NCBI RefSeq assembly: GCF_900105075.1 | Contig: NZ_FNSK01000006.1 | Span: 1 to 64,000 of the forward strand | Direction of reading: 5' to 3' | Source of the DNA: Rhodobacter sp. 24-YEA-8 | GTDB taxonomy: Bacteria; Pseudomonadota; Alphaproteobacteria; Rhodobacterales; Rhodobacteraceae | Length of the DNA stretch: 64,000 bases | Part shown: positions 39,804-47,283 of the stretch, piece by piece | Layout: every line of letters starts with the position of its first letter | How positions within the stretch are numbered: the first letter of the stretch is position 1 | Notes under the pieces: generated by a model | Told to the model about the DNA's origin: nothing | Database searches by the model: none | What the model saw: the letters and a program-made list of their open reading frames with translations, nothing else | Program-made: the position numbers and the translations under genes

Positions 39804-41392
39804 TCTCCGGCGATCTGGGGGGCAGGGGGCGCCACCGGTTTGCGGGCGCGCCTGGCAGGTTGTTTCTGCCGTCCGGGCCGCGCTTTCCAGCTTGCGTAAA
39901 GGCAGGCGGACCCGCTGAAAAGCGCCATCAGATCGACTGAGACCAGCACCATATTGCCCTGCCACAGCGCCCGGATCAGGTCTGACGGGCCGGTCAGCGC
40001 GTTCAGGATCGGCAGCGTCAGCAAAAGCACCGCCGCAAGGCTGAACTGCTCACACCAGGATTTCGCGGGCGCGCGCAGGAAAGGGTGGATCAGCGCCAGC
40101 GCCCAGATCGCGAAGAAGGCATAAATCTCGAGATCTGCCCGGTCCTTCGCCCCTGCCGGGATCAGCCGGTTGGCCCAGAAATAGCCCGCAGTCGCCACTG
40201 TCAGCCCGGCAATCGCGCCGACATTCAGCCGGTCAACCAGCCGCAGGCCAAAAGGCTGCACCCCGGATTTTGCATGTTTCGACGCCCGTTTCGACACCCA
40301 GAGCACCAGGCCCGATCCGACCATCACTGTGCCCGCGACACCCGCGACAAAAAACAGCCATCGCAACCCGGTATCGGCAAACCGCGCCCGGTGCAGCGCA
40401 CCAAGCGCCATATTCACATTGGCCACCGCCGAGGCCTCGGGCCGACCGGTCGCCTCGATCAGCGTGCCGTTCAATCCGTCAAACCGCATCCTCTCGGACC
40501 CGTTGGAGCCAGAGCCGCTCTGCACCGTCACCACCGACTGGCGGAGCGGGATCAGAAGGATCTCGGGCCGGCCGGTATCCAGTTTTTCGATCTGGATCCG
40601 CCCGACCGGCATGCCGTTCCAGGCGGTTTCGGCCTGCGCCAGCAGCGGTGCAAGCGCGGTCAGCTGGGCCAGCGGGCGAGACGGCAGGGCTTCTGCGACC
40701 TCCACGGCAGGCGCGGGGCCACGCGCAGGGCCGCGTTCGATCACAAAGGGCATCAGCGTGGCGACAAACAGCACCAGCCCGGAAAAGGTGATCATTATAT
40801 GATAAGGCAGCGCCAGAACAGCGGTCATATTATGCATGTCGAGCCAGGAACGCTGGCCCTTTCCGGGGCGGAAGGTGAAGAATTCCTTGAAGATTTTCTT
40901 ATGGGTGATGACGCCCGAGATGATCGCGATAAACATTGCCATTGTGGCGATGCCGACGATCCAGCGCGCCAGCTCACGCGGCAATCCGTGCAATTCGAAA
41001 TGGAAACGGTAGAGGAATTCACCCCCCGCCGTCTCGCGCGGGGTGAGGGTCTCGCCTGTGGAGGCATCAAGCACAGTCGCGGGCGCGCCGCGCCGGCCCG
41101 GGGCCTCGCCGGGCTTGGCCCAGGAAACCGAGAGCACCGGGCTGCGGCTTTCGGGCAGGGTGATCGACCAGGACGCCGCCGCAGGTGCCAGCTCCTTCAG
41201 CCGCGACACAGCGAGCCCCACGGGGTCTTCGGAGACCACCGAAGCGTGCAGTTCGGGTTTCATCCACCAGGTCACCTCCGTGCGGAAATAGGCCACGGTG
41301 CCGGTGAGGAAGATCGCGAACAGGAGCCAGCCGAGCAAAAGCCCGGTCCAGGTGTGCAGCCAGGCCATCGACTGACGGAAGCCGTTTTTCAT
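39800..41392 (-). CDS. PepSY-associated transmembrane protein (ferric-siderophore reductase-like)
   Basis: The 530-residue protein has a first membrane helix near residue 12 (SMAWLHTWTGLLLGWLLFA), a periplasmic PepSY domain (about 35-140), and further helices with histidines suited to haem binding (MHNMTAVLALPYH). C-terminal helices complete the PepSY_TM architecture. Relatives in siderophore loci (FoxB, PiuB type) reduce or release iron from the siderophore at the inner membrane. The start at 41392 overlaps the DUF3649 stop (ATGA) and the stop overlaps the DUF3325 start, so the three are a coupled unit. Confidence 0.88.
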   Translation of the reverse strand: MKNGFRQSMAWLHTWTGLLLGWLLFAIFLTGTVAYFRTEVTWWMKPELHASVVSEDPVGLAVSRLKELAPAAASWSITLPESRSPVLSVSWAKPGEAPGRRGAPATVLDASTGETLTPRETAGGEFLYRFHFELHGLPRELARWIVGIATMAMFIAIISGVITHKKIFKEFFTFRPGKGQRSWLDMHNMTAVLALPYHIMITFSGLVLFVATLMPFVIERGPARGPAPAVEVAEALPSRPLAQLTALAPLLAQAETAWNGMPVGRIQIEKLDTGRPEILLIPLRQSVVTVQSGSGSNGSERMRFDGLNGTLIEATGRPEASAVANVNMALGALHRARFADTGLRWLFFVAGVAGTVMVGSGLVLWVSKRASKHAKSGVQPFGLRLVDRLNVGAIAGLTVATAGYFWANRLIPAGAKDRADLEIYAFFAIWALALIHPFLRAPAKSWCEQFSLAAVLLLTLPILNALTGPSDLIRALWQGNMVLVSVDLMALFSGSACLYASWKARPGRQKQPARRARKPVAPPAPQIAGE

Positions 41393-41721
41393 GCGCGGGC
41401 CTCCGGGGCGAACCACCACAGGGCTGCACAAAGCGCCACCGGCACCAGAATGCCGATCCAGGCGCGCCATGCGTCACGGGTTGCAAAGGCCCAGATCGCG
41501 GCCAGGGCGAAGACGACAAAGGACAGCATCAGCGCAAGCTGGCCTGCGTCACGCGGCTCCATCGGCACCTGCGCGCGGAAGGCCAGCACGAAGAGGTTCG
41601 CCAGTAAATAGCCCCCCGCCAGGGCCGCAAGGCTGCGCGAGATGACTGCGAGGCGGTAGCGCAATCCCTCATCTTCGGGTTTCGGCCTTACGGCTTCGGT
41701 CTGGCGCGCGCGGGCTGGCAT
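41389..41721 (-). CDS. DUF3649 membrane protein
   Basis: This 110-residue protein has three hydrophobic segments after a basic N-terminus (LAALAGGYLLANLFVLAFRAQVP at about residue 31). It matches DUF3649, a companion of PepSY and DUF3325 proteins in iron-uptake clusters. It is the first gene of the coupled DUF3649-PepSY-DUF3325 set. Probably a small accessory of the PepSY reductase (inference). Confidence 0.8.
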   Translation of the reverse strand: MPARARQTEAVRPKPEDEGLRYRLAVISRSLAALAGGYLLANLFVLAFRAQVPMEPRDAGQLALMLSFVVFALAAIWAFATRDAWRAWIGILVPVALCAALWWFAPEARA

Positions 41722-41765
41722 ATCGGAATCCGGATCGGGAAAGCTGCGGGGGGGCGGGGATCACC

Positions 41766-41794
41766 CCCGCGCCCGGGCGAGGTCCGGGCGCGGG
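41766..41794 (-). terminator. 11-bp perfect GC hairpin between propeller and DUF3649 genes
   Basis: CCCGCGCCCGG (41766-41776) pairs perfectly with CCGGGCGCGGG (41784-41794) around a 7-nt loop. It lies in the 117-bp gap between two genes of the same strand. It is very stable but has no U-tract, so either a Rho-aided terminator or an attenuating/processing hairpin. Confidence 0.5.
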
Positions 41795-41838
41795 AGATCT
41801 GCGGCACGGGAGCGGTGTGCCGCAACGGGGGGAACCGC

Positions 41839-43200
41839 TTACTCTGCGGGGGCAATCCGGGTCAGCTGATCGCCTTTGGTATCCTCGGGGCCACGCGCCT
41901 TGTTGACCGCGAAGACCACGCCTTCGGGGGTTATGGCGAGGTGGTTCGGGAAGGAATGGCCGTCGAGATTTGCGGTGATCGCCCCCGTCGCCGCATCAAC
42001 AACGGTGATCGTGTCCGAGGCCCGGTTCGCCACATAGAGCTGGCCGGAAACCGCATCAAAGACCACATTCAGCGTCTGCGCGCCGACCGGCGTGTCAAAG
42101 AGCACCTTGCCGTCGGCCTCCAGCGCGATCACGTCATCGCTGCCTTGCGAGGCGATGAAGATCCGCCCGGTCGCCGGGTCGATATCAACGCCCGACGCGG
42201 TCTTCGCCCCCGGCAGCGCGATGATTGTGGTCTCGCGGCTGGCGAGGTCGATCCGGGCCACTTCCGGCGTGCGCAGTGACACGGTGTAAAGCTGGCCTTT
42301 ATCTGCGTCGAGAACGAGGCTCATGGTGCCAAACTGACCGCCACGTTCGGCCGATTGCACCTCGAAGCCTTCCAGCTTTTGCAGCGTTTTCAGATCGAAT
42401 TCCTCGATCCGCGTGCGGTGGGTCGAGATCCAGGCCCGGCCGCGCGCCTGGTCGATCACCACATCGCGGGGCTTTTCGACCGAACCCGGCTCGAACTGCT
42501 TCACCAGCGAGAGGTCATCCTGCTTGTAAATCGCGACCGAAGAGGTACGGGTATTCGTCACCCAGACGGTGCCATTCTCGTCATCCACCGCGATGCCAAA
42601 GGCGCCGTAAAGCCCGTTTTCCTTGTCGAAATAGGGCGAGGCCTCGGCCAGTTTTTCCAGCGTGGTCGCGTCGAATTTGACGATGGAAGAGGTGCCCTTG
42701 TCGCCGCGCCCGGTGGCAGATGCGGTAAAAACGGTGCCATTTTTGGCGCTATGGGCGACCTGATAGACGCCCGGCGCGGTTTTCACGCTGATGCCGGTAT
42801 AATTCTGCCCGCCCGAAAGCGGGATCTCGGGCGAGATTTTCAGGTCGACCACGGCAGCGCTGTCGGGGCCTTCGGCCTCGACCACGATCGGGTGCTGGCC
42901 GGTCACCGCATCCGCCGGCAAGGTCAGCGGGAAGGCAAATTTGCCCTCCTGATCGGCGCTGAGGCCCTCGGGCGAAATCAGATCGCCGCCCCGGCTCAGG
43001 GTGACGATCTGGCCAGGGGCGAAGCCTTCGCCCGAGACCTCGACCGCGCCGCCGGCATAGGCGGGGCTGCGGTTCGGCCCCGAGAAGGAAACCTGGCCTG
43101 TAAAGGGCGCGGGCGCATCAAACACCGCATCGGCGGCGACAAGCGAGCTGCTGCCCATCAGAAGGACGAGCGCGAGAACAGGGCGGGAAAGACGGGTCAT
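41839..43200 (-). CDS. Secreted YncE-like beta-propeller protein with Ig-like N-terminal domain
   Basis: The 453-residue protein has a signal peptide (MTRLSRPVLALVLLMGSSSLVAADA). An IPT/TIG-like domain (about 40-120: GGAVEVSGEGFAPGQIVTLS) is followed by repeated blades such as GIAVDDENGTVWVTNTRTSSVAIY, GVDIDPATGRIFIASQGSDDVIAL and NVVFDAVSGQLYVANRASDTITVVD, typical of YncE/PQQ-like seven-bladed propellers. YncE in E. coli is Fur-linked and binds DNA; the role here is unknown. It follows the TonB receptor gene on the same strand, separated by a hairpin. Confidence 0.85.
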   Translation of the reverse strand: MTRLSRPVLALVLLMGSSSLVAADAVFDAPAPFTGQVSFSGPNRSPAYAGGAVEVSGEGFAPGQIVTLSRGGDLISPEGLSADQEGKFAFPLTLPADAVTGQHPIVVEAEGPDSAAVVDLKISPEIPLSGGQNYTGISVKTAPGVYQVAHSAKNGTVFTASATGRGDKGTSSIVKFDATTLEKLAEASPYFDKENGLYGAFGIAVDDENGTVWVTNTRTSSVAIYKQDDLSLVKQFEPGSVEKPRDVVIDQARGRAWISTHRTRIEEFDLKTLQKLEGFEVQSAERGGQFGTMSLVLDADKGQLYTVSLRTPEVARIDLASRETTIIALPGAKTASGVDIDPATGRIFIASQGSDDVIALEADGKVLFDTPVGAQTLNVVFDAVSGQLYVANRASDTITVVDAATGAITANLDGHSFPNHLAITPEGVVFAVNKARGPEDTKGDQLTRIAPAE

Positions 43201-43230
43201 GACGGCTCCTGGAAGATCGGTGAGAAAGCG

Positions 43231-43255
43231 CCCGGCCCCCGTGACAAGGGCCGGG
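43231..43255 (-). repeat. Intercistronic 8-bp perfect hairpin after TonB receptor gene
   Basis: CCCGGCCC (43231-43238) and GGGCCGGG (43248-43255) form a perfect stem with a 9-nt loop in the 66-bp gap between receptor stop and propeller start. No U-tract. It may let the receptor be expressed more than the downstream genes. Confidence 0.5.
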
Positions 43256-43266
43256 ATCGGATTGGC

Positions 43267-45294
43267 TCAGAAGGTGGTGGTCAGCCCGACAAAGAAGCGG
43301 CGGCCATCATTGTAATTGGTGGAGCCGAAGGTCTTGTCGCCGATATTATAGACCGCGACCGACCCTTTGACGTTCTCGTTGAACTCGTAATCGAGCCCGA
43401 TATCAAAGATCGCATGTTCCTTGATCCTGCTGTTGCCGGTGTCAAAGGAAGCGCTGCGATATTGCGCATTGCCCCAGAGCGACAGCGCCTCATTCGCCTG
43501 CCAGTCAACGCCGAGATTGGCGACATGCAGCGGGCTGTTGTTGAACCTTGTGCCGGTGCGCGCCCCTTTGGTCACCTTGCTGTCGGCATAGGTGTAGTTC
43601 AGGTTGAAGCCGACATCGCCCAACACCCAGTCGACGGTCGCCTCGACCCCGTTCAGCTCTGCTGCGTCGCGGTTCACATATTGGTTGATCCATTTGATCG
43701 GATCGGTGGGGGTGTTCATGCCGCAATTGGTGGGCAGGCCGGGGTAATTGACCGGATCGGCGGGGTTCATACAGATCCGCTCGGTCGTGATCCGGTCCTT
43801 GAAGCGGGTGTGATAGGCGGTAAGGCCGATCTGCACACCACCCTCCGATTCCCAGATCGCGCCGATCTCGAAATTGGTACTCTCTTCGGGTTTCAGATTG
43901 GTATTGCCCTGGTCGCGCGCCCGGCCGTCGCCGCCCGAAGGTTCAAAGATATTGCTGTCGGCCTGTTTCAGCGATGGCGTCTTATAGCCGCCCGAGACAC
44001 CCCCCTTGATCGTCAGCGCGTCAGAGGCATGCCAGACCGCATAGAGGCGCGGCGTGACATGCGAGCCATAGCGCTCGTTCTCGTCATAGCGCAGGCCAAA
44101 GGTCACCGTCACATCATCGGTCAGGTGGAAATTGTCCTCGCCGAACACCGCCCAGTTCCAGCGCGTCATCACCGGATTGACGCTGACGCGGTTCGGCGAA
44201 TGGCGGGTGGTCTCGTCGCGGTAATCAAAGCCCAGTGTCAGGTCATGGCGCCCGAAACTGACATTGGTTTTTGAATTCAGGTTCCAGAGCTCATAGCCCG
44301 AGATATTGGTGCCGTTCCTGAAATCGACATCTTCATAGGTGACGAAGCTGTTGGTTTCATAGCCCTCGCCCCAGGTGATCTTGTGACCAAGCGCGTAGTT
44401 CATCCGCTCGACCTTCACGCCGCCGGGGGTGCCGCCGGGGGTCAGGTTCACGGTGTCCGAGGTGCCGGACGCCACTTCGAAATCCAGGCCCTGATTGTCG
44501 TCGATCATCCAGGTCAGCTTGGCCCCGATGGATTTGCGTTCGGTATCCTGCGAAGGGCGCGCGCCGGTGCCCGCAACCTGCAGCGCCGGCTTCGAGCGGT
44601 CATGGATCGAGCCATAGACCGCAAGGCCAAGGCGCCCCTCGATCAGCGGCCCGCTCAGATAGAACCGCCCCTCATGCGCAGAACCGGCATTATTGTCCTG
44701 CCAGGTAGAATTTCCCAGCATCAGCGAGCCGGACCAGACATCGGCAACTGGCTTGGTGATGACATTGATCACACCACCCGATGCCGCGGTGCCATAAAGC
44801 GATGACATCGGGCCGCGGATCACCTCGATCCGTTCGATGGCGGAAGGCGGCGGCAGGTAAGACATCGCGAGGCCGGAGCCGAAGCCGTTATAGGTCGCCT
44901 CCTGCGAATTGCCAATGGGGCGGCCATCGACCAGGGTCAGCACATAGCTTTCGCCAAGGCCCCGGATCGAGATGGTCTCGGCACCGGAGCGCGCCGATGG
45001 CGAGGACACAACCACGCCCGGCACGCGGCGCAGCACATCGGCGATCGAGGCATAGGGCCGTGAGGCGATCTCTTCACCGGTGATCACTGTGACCGTCGCA
45101 GGCGCGTCAGGCAGGGCCTGAGCCTGGCCGGTTGCGGTCAGAACAATGGTGCCAAGGTTCTGCGCTTCTTCCTCTTCGCCGGTCTCCGGGGTCTGGGCCA
45201 TCACAGCCGTCTGCGGCGCGATCATGGCCAGCGCAAAGGCCCAGACCGGCAGGCCCGATAACAGCCCGGCCCTAAATTTGTGGTTGTTTCTCAT
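43267..45294 (-). CDS. TonB-dependent outer-membrane receptor (CirA/FepA-like), no signalling domain
   Basis: The 675-residue protein has a signal sequence (MRNNHKFRAGLLSGLPV…), a short TonB box region (LGTIVLTATG), a plug domain (RPYASIADVLRRVPGVVV … IERIEVIRGPMSSLYGTAASGGVINVITK, about residues 65-170) and a 22-strand-type barrel ending in FFVGLTTTF with terminal Phe. The frame is open to 45867, but ATG 45294 behind GGGGGGATGTG is the natural start. It is strikingly similar to the receptor at 47284-49542 but lacks that one's STN domain. Likely ligand: a ferric catecholate or other siderophore. Confidence 0.92.
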   Translation of the reverse strand: MRNNHKFRAGLLSGLPVWAFALAMIAPQTAVMAQTPETGEEEEAQNLGTIVLTATGQAQALPDAPATVTVITGEEIASRPYASIADVLRRVPGVVVSSPSARSGAETISIRGLGESYVLTLVDGRPIGNSQEATYNGFGSGLAMSYLPPPSAIERIEVIRGPMSSLYGTAASGGVINVITKPVADVWSGSLMLGNSTWQDNNAGSAHEGRFYLSGPLIEGRLGLAVYGSIHDRSKPALQVAGTGARPSQDTERKSIGAKLTWMIDDNQGLDFEVASGTSDTVNLTPGGTPGGVKVERMNYALGHKITWGEGYETNSFVTYEDVDFRNGTNISGYELWNLNSKTNVSFGRHDLTLGFDYRDETTRHSPNRVSVNPVMTRWNWAVFGEDNFHLTDDVTVTFGLRYDENERYGSHVTPRLYAVWHASDALTIKGGVSGGYKTPSLKQADSNIFEPSGGDGRARDQGNTNLKPEESTNFEIGAIWESEGGVQIGLTAYHTRFKDRITTERICMNPADPVNYPGLPTNCGMNTPTDPIKWINQYVNRDAAELNGVEATVDWVLGDVGFNLNYTYADSKVTKGARTGTRFNNSPLHVANLGVDWQANEALSLWGNAQYRSASFDTGNSRIKEHAIFDIGLDYEFNENVKGSVAVYNIGDKTFGSTNYNDGRRFFVGLTTTF

Positions 45295-45612
45295 CACATC
45301 CCCCCAGCAGGGCCAGGTCGGGCCCAGAGCAAAATTCGGTTTCATGAAGGGTTCACGCGGCAGAGAGGCGGTCACTGAACCGACGTGCAAAGTTTTTTTG
45401 TCGGTTTTTTGCTGCACCTTTGCAAAACCGGAGACGGGGCGGGGAAAATGGCGCCAATATGCAACAGCGACCTGCCCGGGCCCGCCGGAACCGTCGCAGC
45501 CGGTGGACAGGGCCCGGGGCGCGAAATAGGGTCTGGCTCCAGCCGGATGCGGGCCATCGCGCCCCTCTATGCCAGATCTTTCATCCCTGTCCCGGATCCT
45601 CTGGCGCCCCTG
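45295..45612. other. Divergent promoter region between TonB receptor and sigma factor genes
   Basis: This 318-bp gap has no gene. It holds T-rich runs and two overlapping inverted repeats (separate entry), unusual in this GC-rich sequence. It must contain the FecI-type sigma promoter for the receptor and the promoter of the sigma gene. Confidence 0.55.
45378..45424 (+). promoter_or_regulatory. Two interlocking inverted repeats in the fecI-type leader
   Basis: AACCGAC (45378-45384) pairs with GTCGGTT (45400-45406), followed by T-run 45406-45410, terminator-like on the plus strand. TGCAAAG (45386-45392) pairs with CTTTGCA (45418-45424). The second 5' arm lies in the loop of the first stem, and the first 3' arm lies in the loop of the second. 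The two therefore interlock and may be mutually exclusive. That is the geometry of an attenuator or of a two-site operator. Confidence 0.5.
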
Positions 45613-46155
45613 ATGTCTTCCACCGAGTCCGACGAAATCGGCCGCCTCTACAGCGAGGAAAGCGCCCGTCTTGAGCGGCAGATTGCGCGGCGAACGGGCA
45701 ATCCCGCGATTGCGCGCGACCTGGTCCATGAGGTGTTCCTCAGGGTCTGGGAACGGACACGCGGGGTGACAGGTGCGTTTTCCGGCAATCCTTCGGCCTT
45801 TCTCAGCCGTTCCGCGAGGAATGCGGCCATCGACCATCTGCGGCGCGAAAAAGTGCGCGACAGCCATACCAGCAATGCGCTGCCCGAAGCCGCACCCGCC
45901 GATCCGGCTTTCGCGGAAATCGCCGCGCGCCAGTCGCAGGAGGCGGTAAAACGCGCGATCCGCGATCTGCCGGAAACGACGCGCCGTCTGTTCCTGATGA
46001 ACCGGGCCGAGGGCCTGACCTTCCAGGAAATCGCAAGCCGCTGTGGCATGTCAGAGCGCAATGTGGCAAAACATATGGCGAAGGCGGTGGCGCGCTGCGC
46101 CCGCGCGCTTGAAGATCCCCCCGCAGACAGCCCCGCCCAACAGCGCAGCGAATGA
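45613..46155 (+). CDS. ECF RNA polymerase sigma factor, FecI-like
   Basis: The 180-residue protein has region 2 (NPAIARDLVHEVFLRVWER… AFLSRSARNAAIDHLRRE, about 29-80) and region 4 (AIRDLPETTRRLFLMNRAEGLTFQEIASRCGMSERNVAKHMAKAVARC, about 113-165). It matches FecI-type sigma factors of iron-uptake signalling. The frame is open to 45385 but MSSTESDEIG at 45613 is the expected start. It overlaps the anti-sigma gene by 4 nt. Predicted to transcribe receptor genes when the outer-membrane receptor is occupied. Confidence 0.92.
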   Translation: MSSTESDEIGRLYSEESARLERQIARRTGNPAIARDLVHEVFLRVWERTRGVTGAFSGNPSAFLSRSARNAAIDHLRREKVRDSHTSNALPEAAPADPAFAEIAARQSQEAVKRAIRDLPETTRRLFLMNRAEGLTFQEIASRCGMSERNVAKHMAKAVARCARALEDPPADSPAQQRSE

Positions 46156-47123
46156 GGCCGGTTCTTTTGGCGCAAAGCCCCGTTTCCCAGGATCAGATCC
46201 GTGATGAGGCCGCCGGATGGCTGGTCGCAGTGACCGCGCATCCGGCGCTGGAGCAGGACAGGGCTTTCCGCGCCTGGCTTGCGGCCGACAGCCGCAATGC
46301 CGCAGCTTTTGCCAAAGCGCAACAGGCCTGGCAGATTGCCGGTCTGATGGGTGCTGATCTCGCGGCGGAGGCGCCGGTTGCGGTCGTTCCACTGCGCCCT
46401 GTCGGGCGGCGGCTCTGGCGGGCCGGCGCCGGGCTCGCGCTGGCGGCCTCGCTGGTGGGCGCATTCTGGCTGAACCAGGTGCGCCCGGATCTGCGGCTGA
46501 GGCTGGTGGCGGATCACGTCAGTGTTGCGGGCGAGATCCGTGATTTCGCGCTGCAGGATGGCAGCCGTACATTGCTTGACGGTGGTTCGGCGCTGGATTT
46601 CACCGCTGACAGCGACAGCCGCCGGGTGACGCTGCTGACCGGTGCCGCCTGGTTCGATGTTGAAAAAGACGGCCGCCCCTTTACCGTGCGGCTGGGCGAG
46701 ACCGAAATCCGTGCGCTTGGCACGCAATTCGGGGTTCGCGATTGCGGCAATTGCGTTGAGATTTCGCTGGAAGAGGGCAGTATCGCGATCACGACGCCCG
46801 GCCTCGCCGAGATATATCTGACCCCCGGCCAGCAAGTGCGCCTGCGCCCTGGTGCGCCACCGCAGCTTGCCGGCAGTGATGCGCCCGAGGCGCTGGCCTG
46901 GCGCGACGGGCGCTATATCTTTTACGATGTGACCCTGCGCGAAGTCGCCGGGGTGCTGGCCCGCCATGGTGCCGGCGCGATCCTTTTCGGGGATGCGGCA
47001 CTGGCTGATCGCAAGATCTCGGGCAGTATCAGCCTCTCCGATACCGGCGCCGAATTGCAGGCGCTTTCAGAGGCGATGGGCTTTCGCATCTTCGCCCTGC
47101 CGGGTGGCAATCTGTTGATGTGA
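46152..47123 (+). CDS. FecR-family anti-sigma/sigma-regulator
   Basis: The 323-residue protein has an N-terminal cytoplasmic domain with the DUF4880 pattern (DEAAGWLVAVTAHPALEQDRAFRAWLAAD), one membrane helix (AGLALAASLVGAFWLNQ, about residues 97-113) and a periplasmic FecR domain (FALQDGSRTLLDGGSALDF…, ALGTQFGV, about 133-205). The C-terminal portion resembles an STN-like fold (YDVTLREVAGVLARHG…). It relays the signal from the STN domain of the downstream receptor to the sigma factor. The ATGA overlap with the sigma gene supports 1:1 production. Confidence 0.92.
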   Translation: MRPVLLAQSPVSQDQIRDEAAGWLVAVTAHPALEQDRAFRAWLAADSRNAAAFAKAQQAWQIAGLMGADLAAEAPVAVVPLRPVGRRLWRAGAGLALAASLVGAFWLNQVRPDLRLRLVADHVSVAGEIRDFALQDGSRTLLDGGSALDFTADSDSRRVTLLTGAAWFDVEKDGRPFTVRLGETEIRALGTQFGVRDCGNCVEISLEEGSIAITTPGLAEIYLTPGQQVRLRPGAPPQLAGSDAPEALAWRDGRYIFYDVTLREVAGVLARHGAGAILFGDAALADRKISGSISLSDTGAELQALSEAMGFRIFALPGGNLLM

Positions 47124-47283
47124 CCCTCTCGCCAGCCGCCGGGGCCAGCGACGTCGCCTGCCAGCCCTCCCTCTGCCAGCGATATTGCCGCAAATCCGCC
47201 AGGGCGCGGGTTCAGTGGGGCATGGCCTCATGCGTGAAGGTCAGGCAAGGGCCCGTGCCGGGCACGGCCAGAGAAAGGACAGG

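Noticed and set aside
42355..44274. 639-codon plus-strand frame across the propeller and TonB receptor genes
   Set aside because: It lies opposite two genes with clear family motifs, and the translation has no recognisable domain.
45295..45867. N-terminal extension of the TonB receptor frame up to 45867
   Set aside because: The extension runs through the divergent sigma factor gene. A signal sequence and strong RBS are found at 45294.
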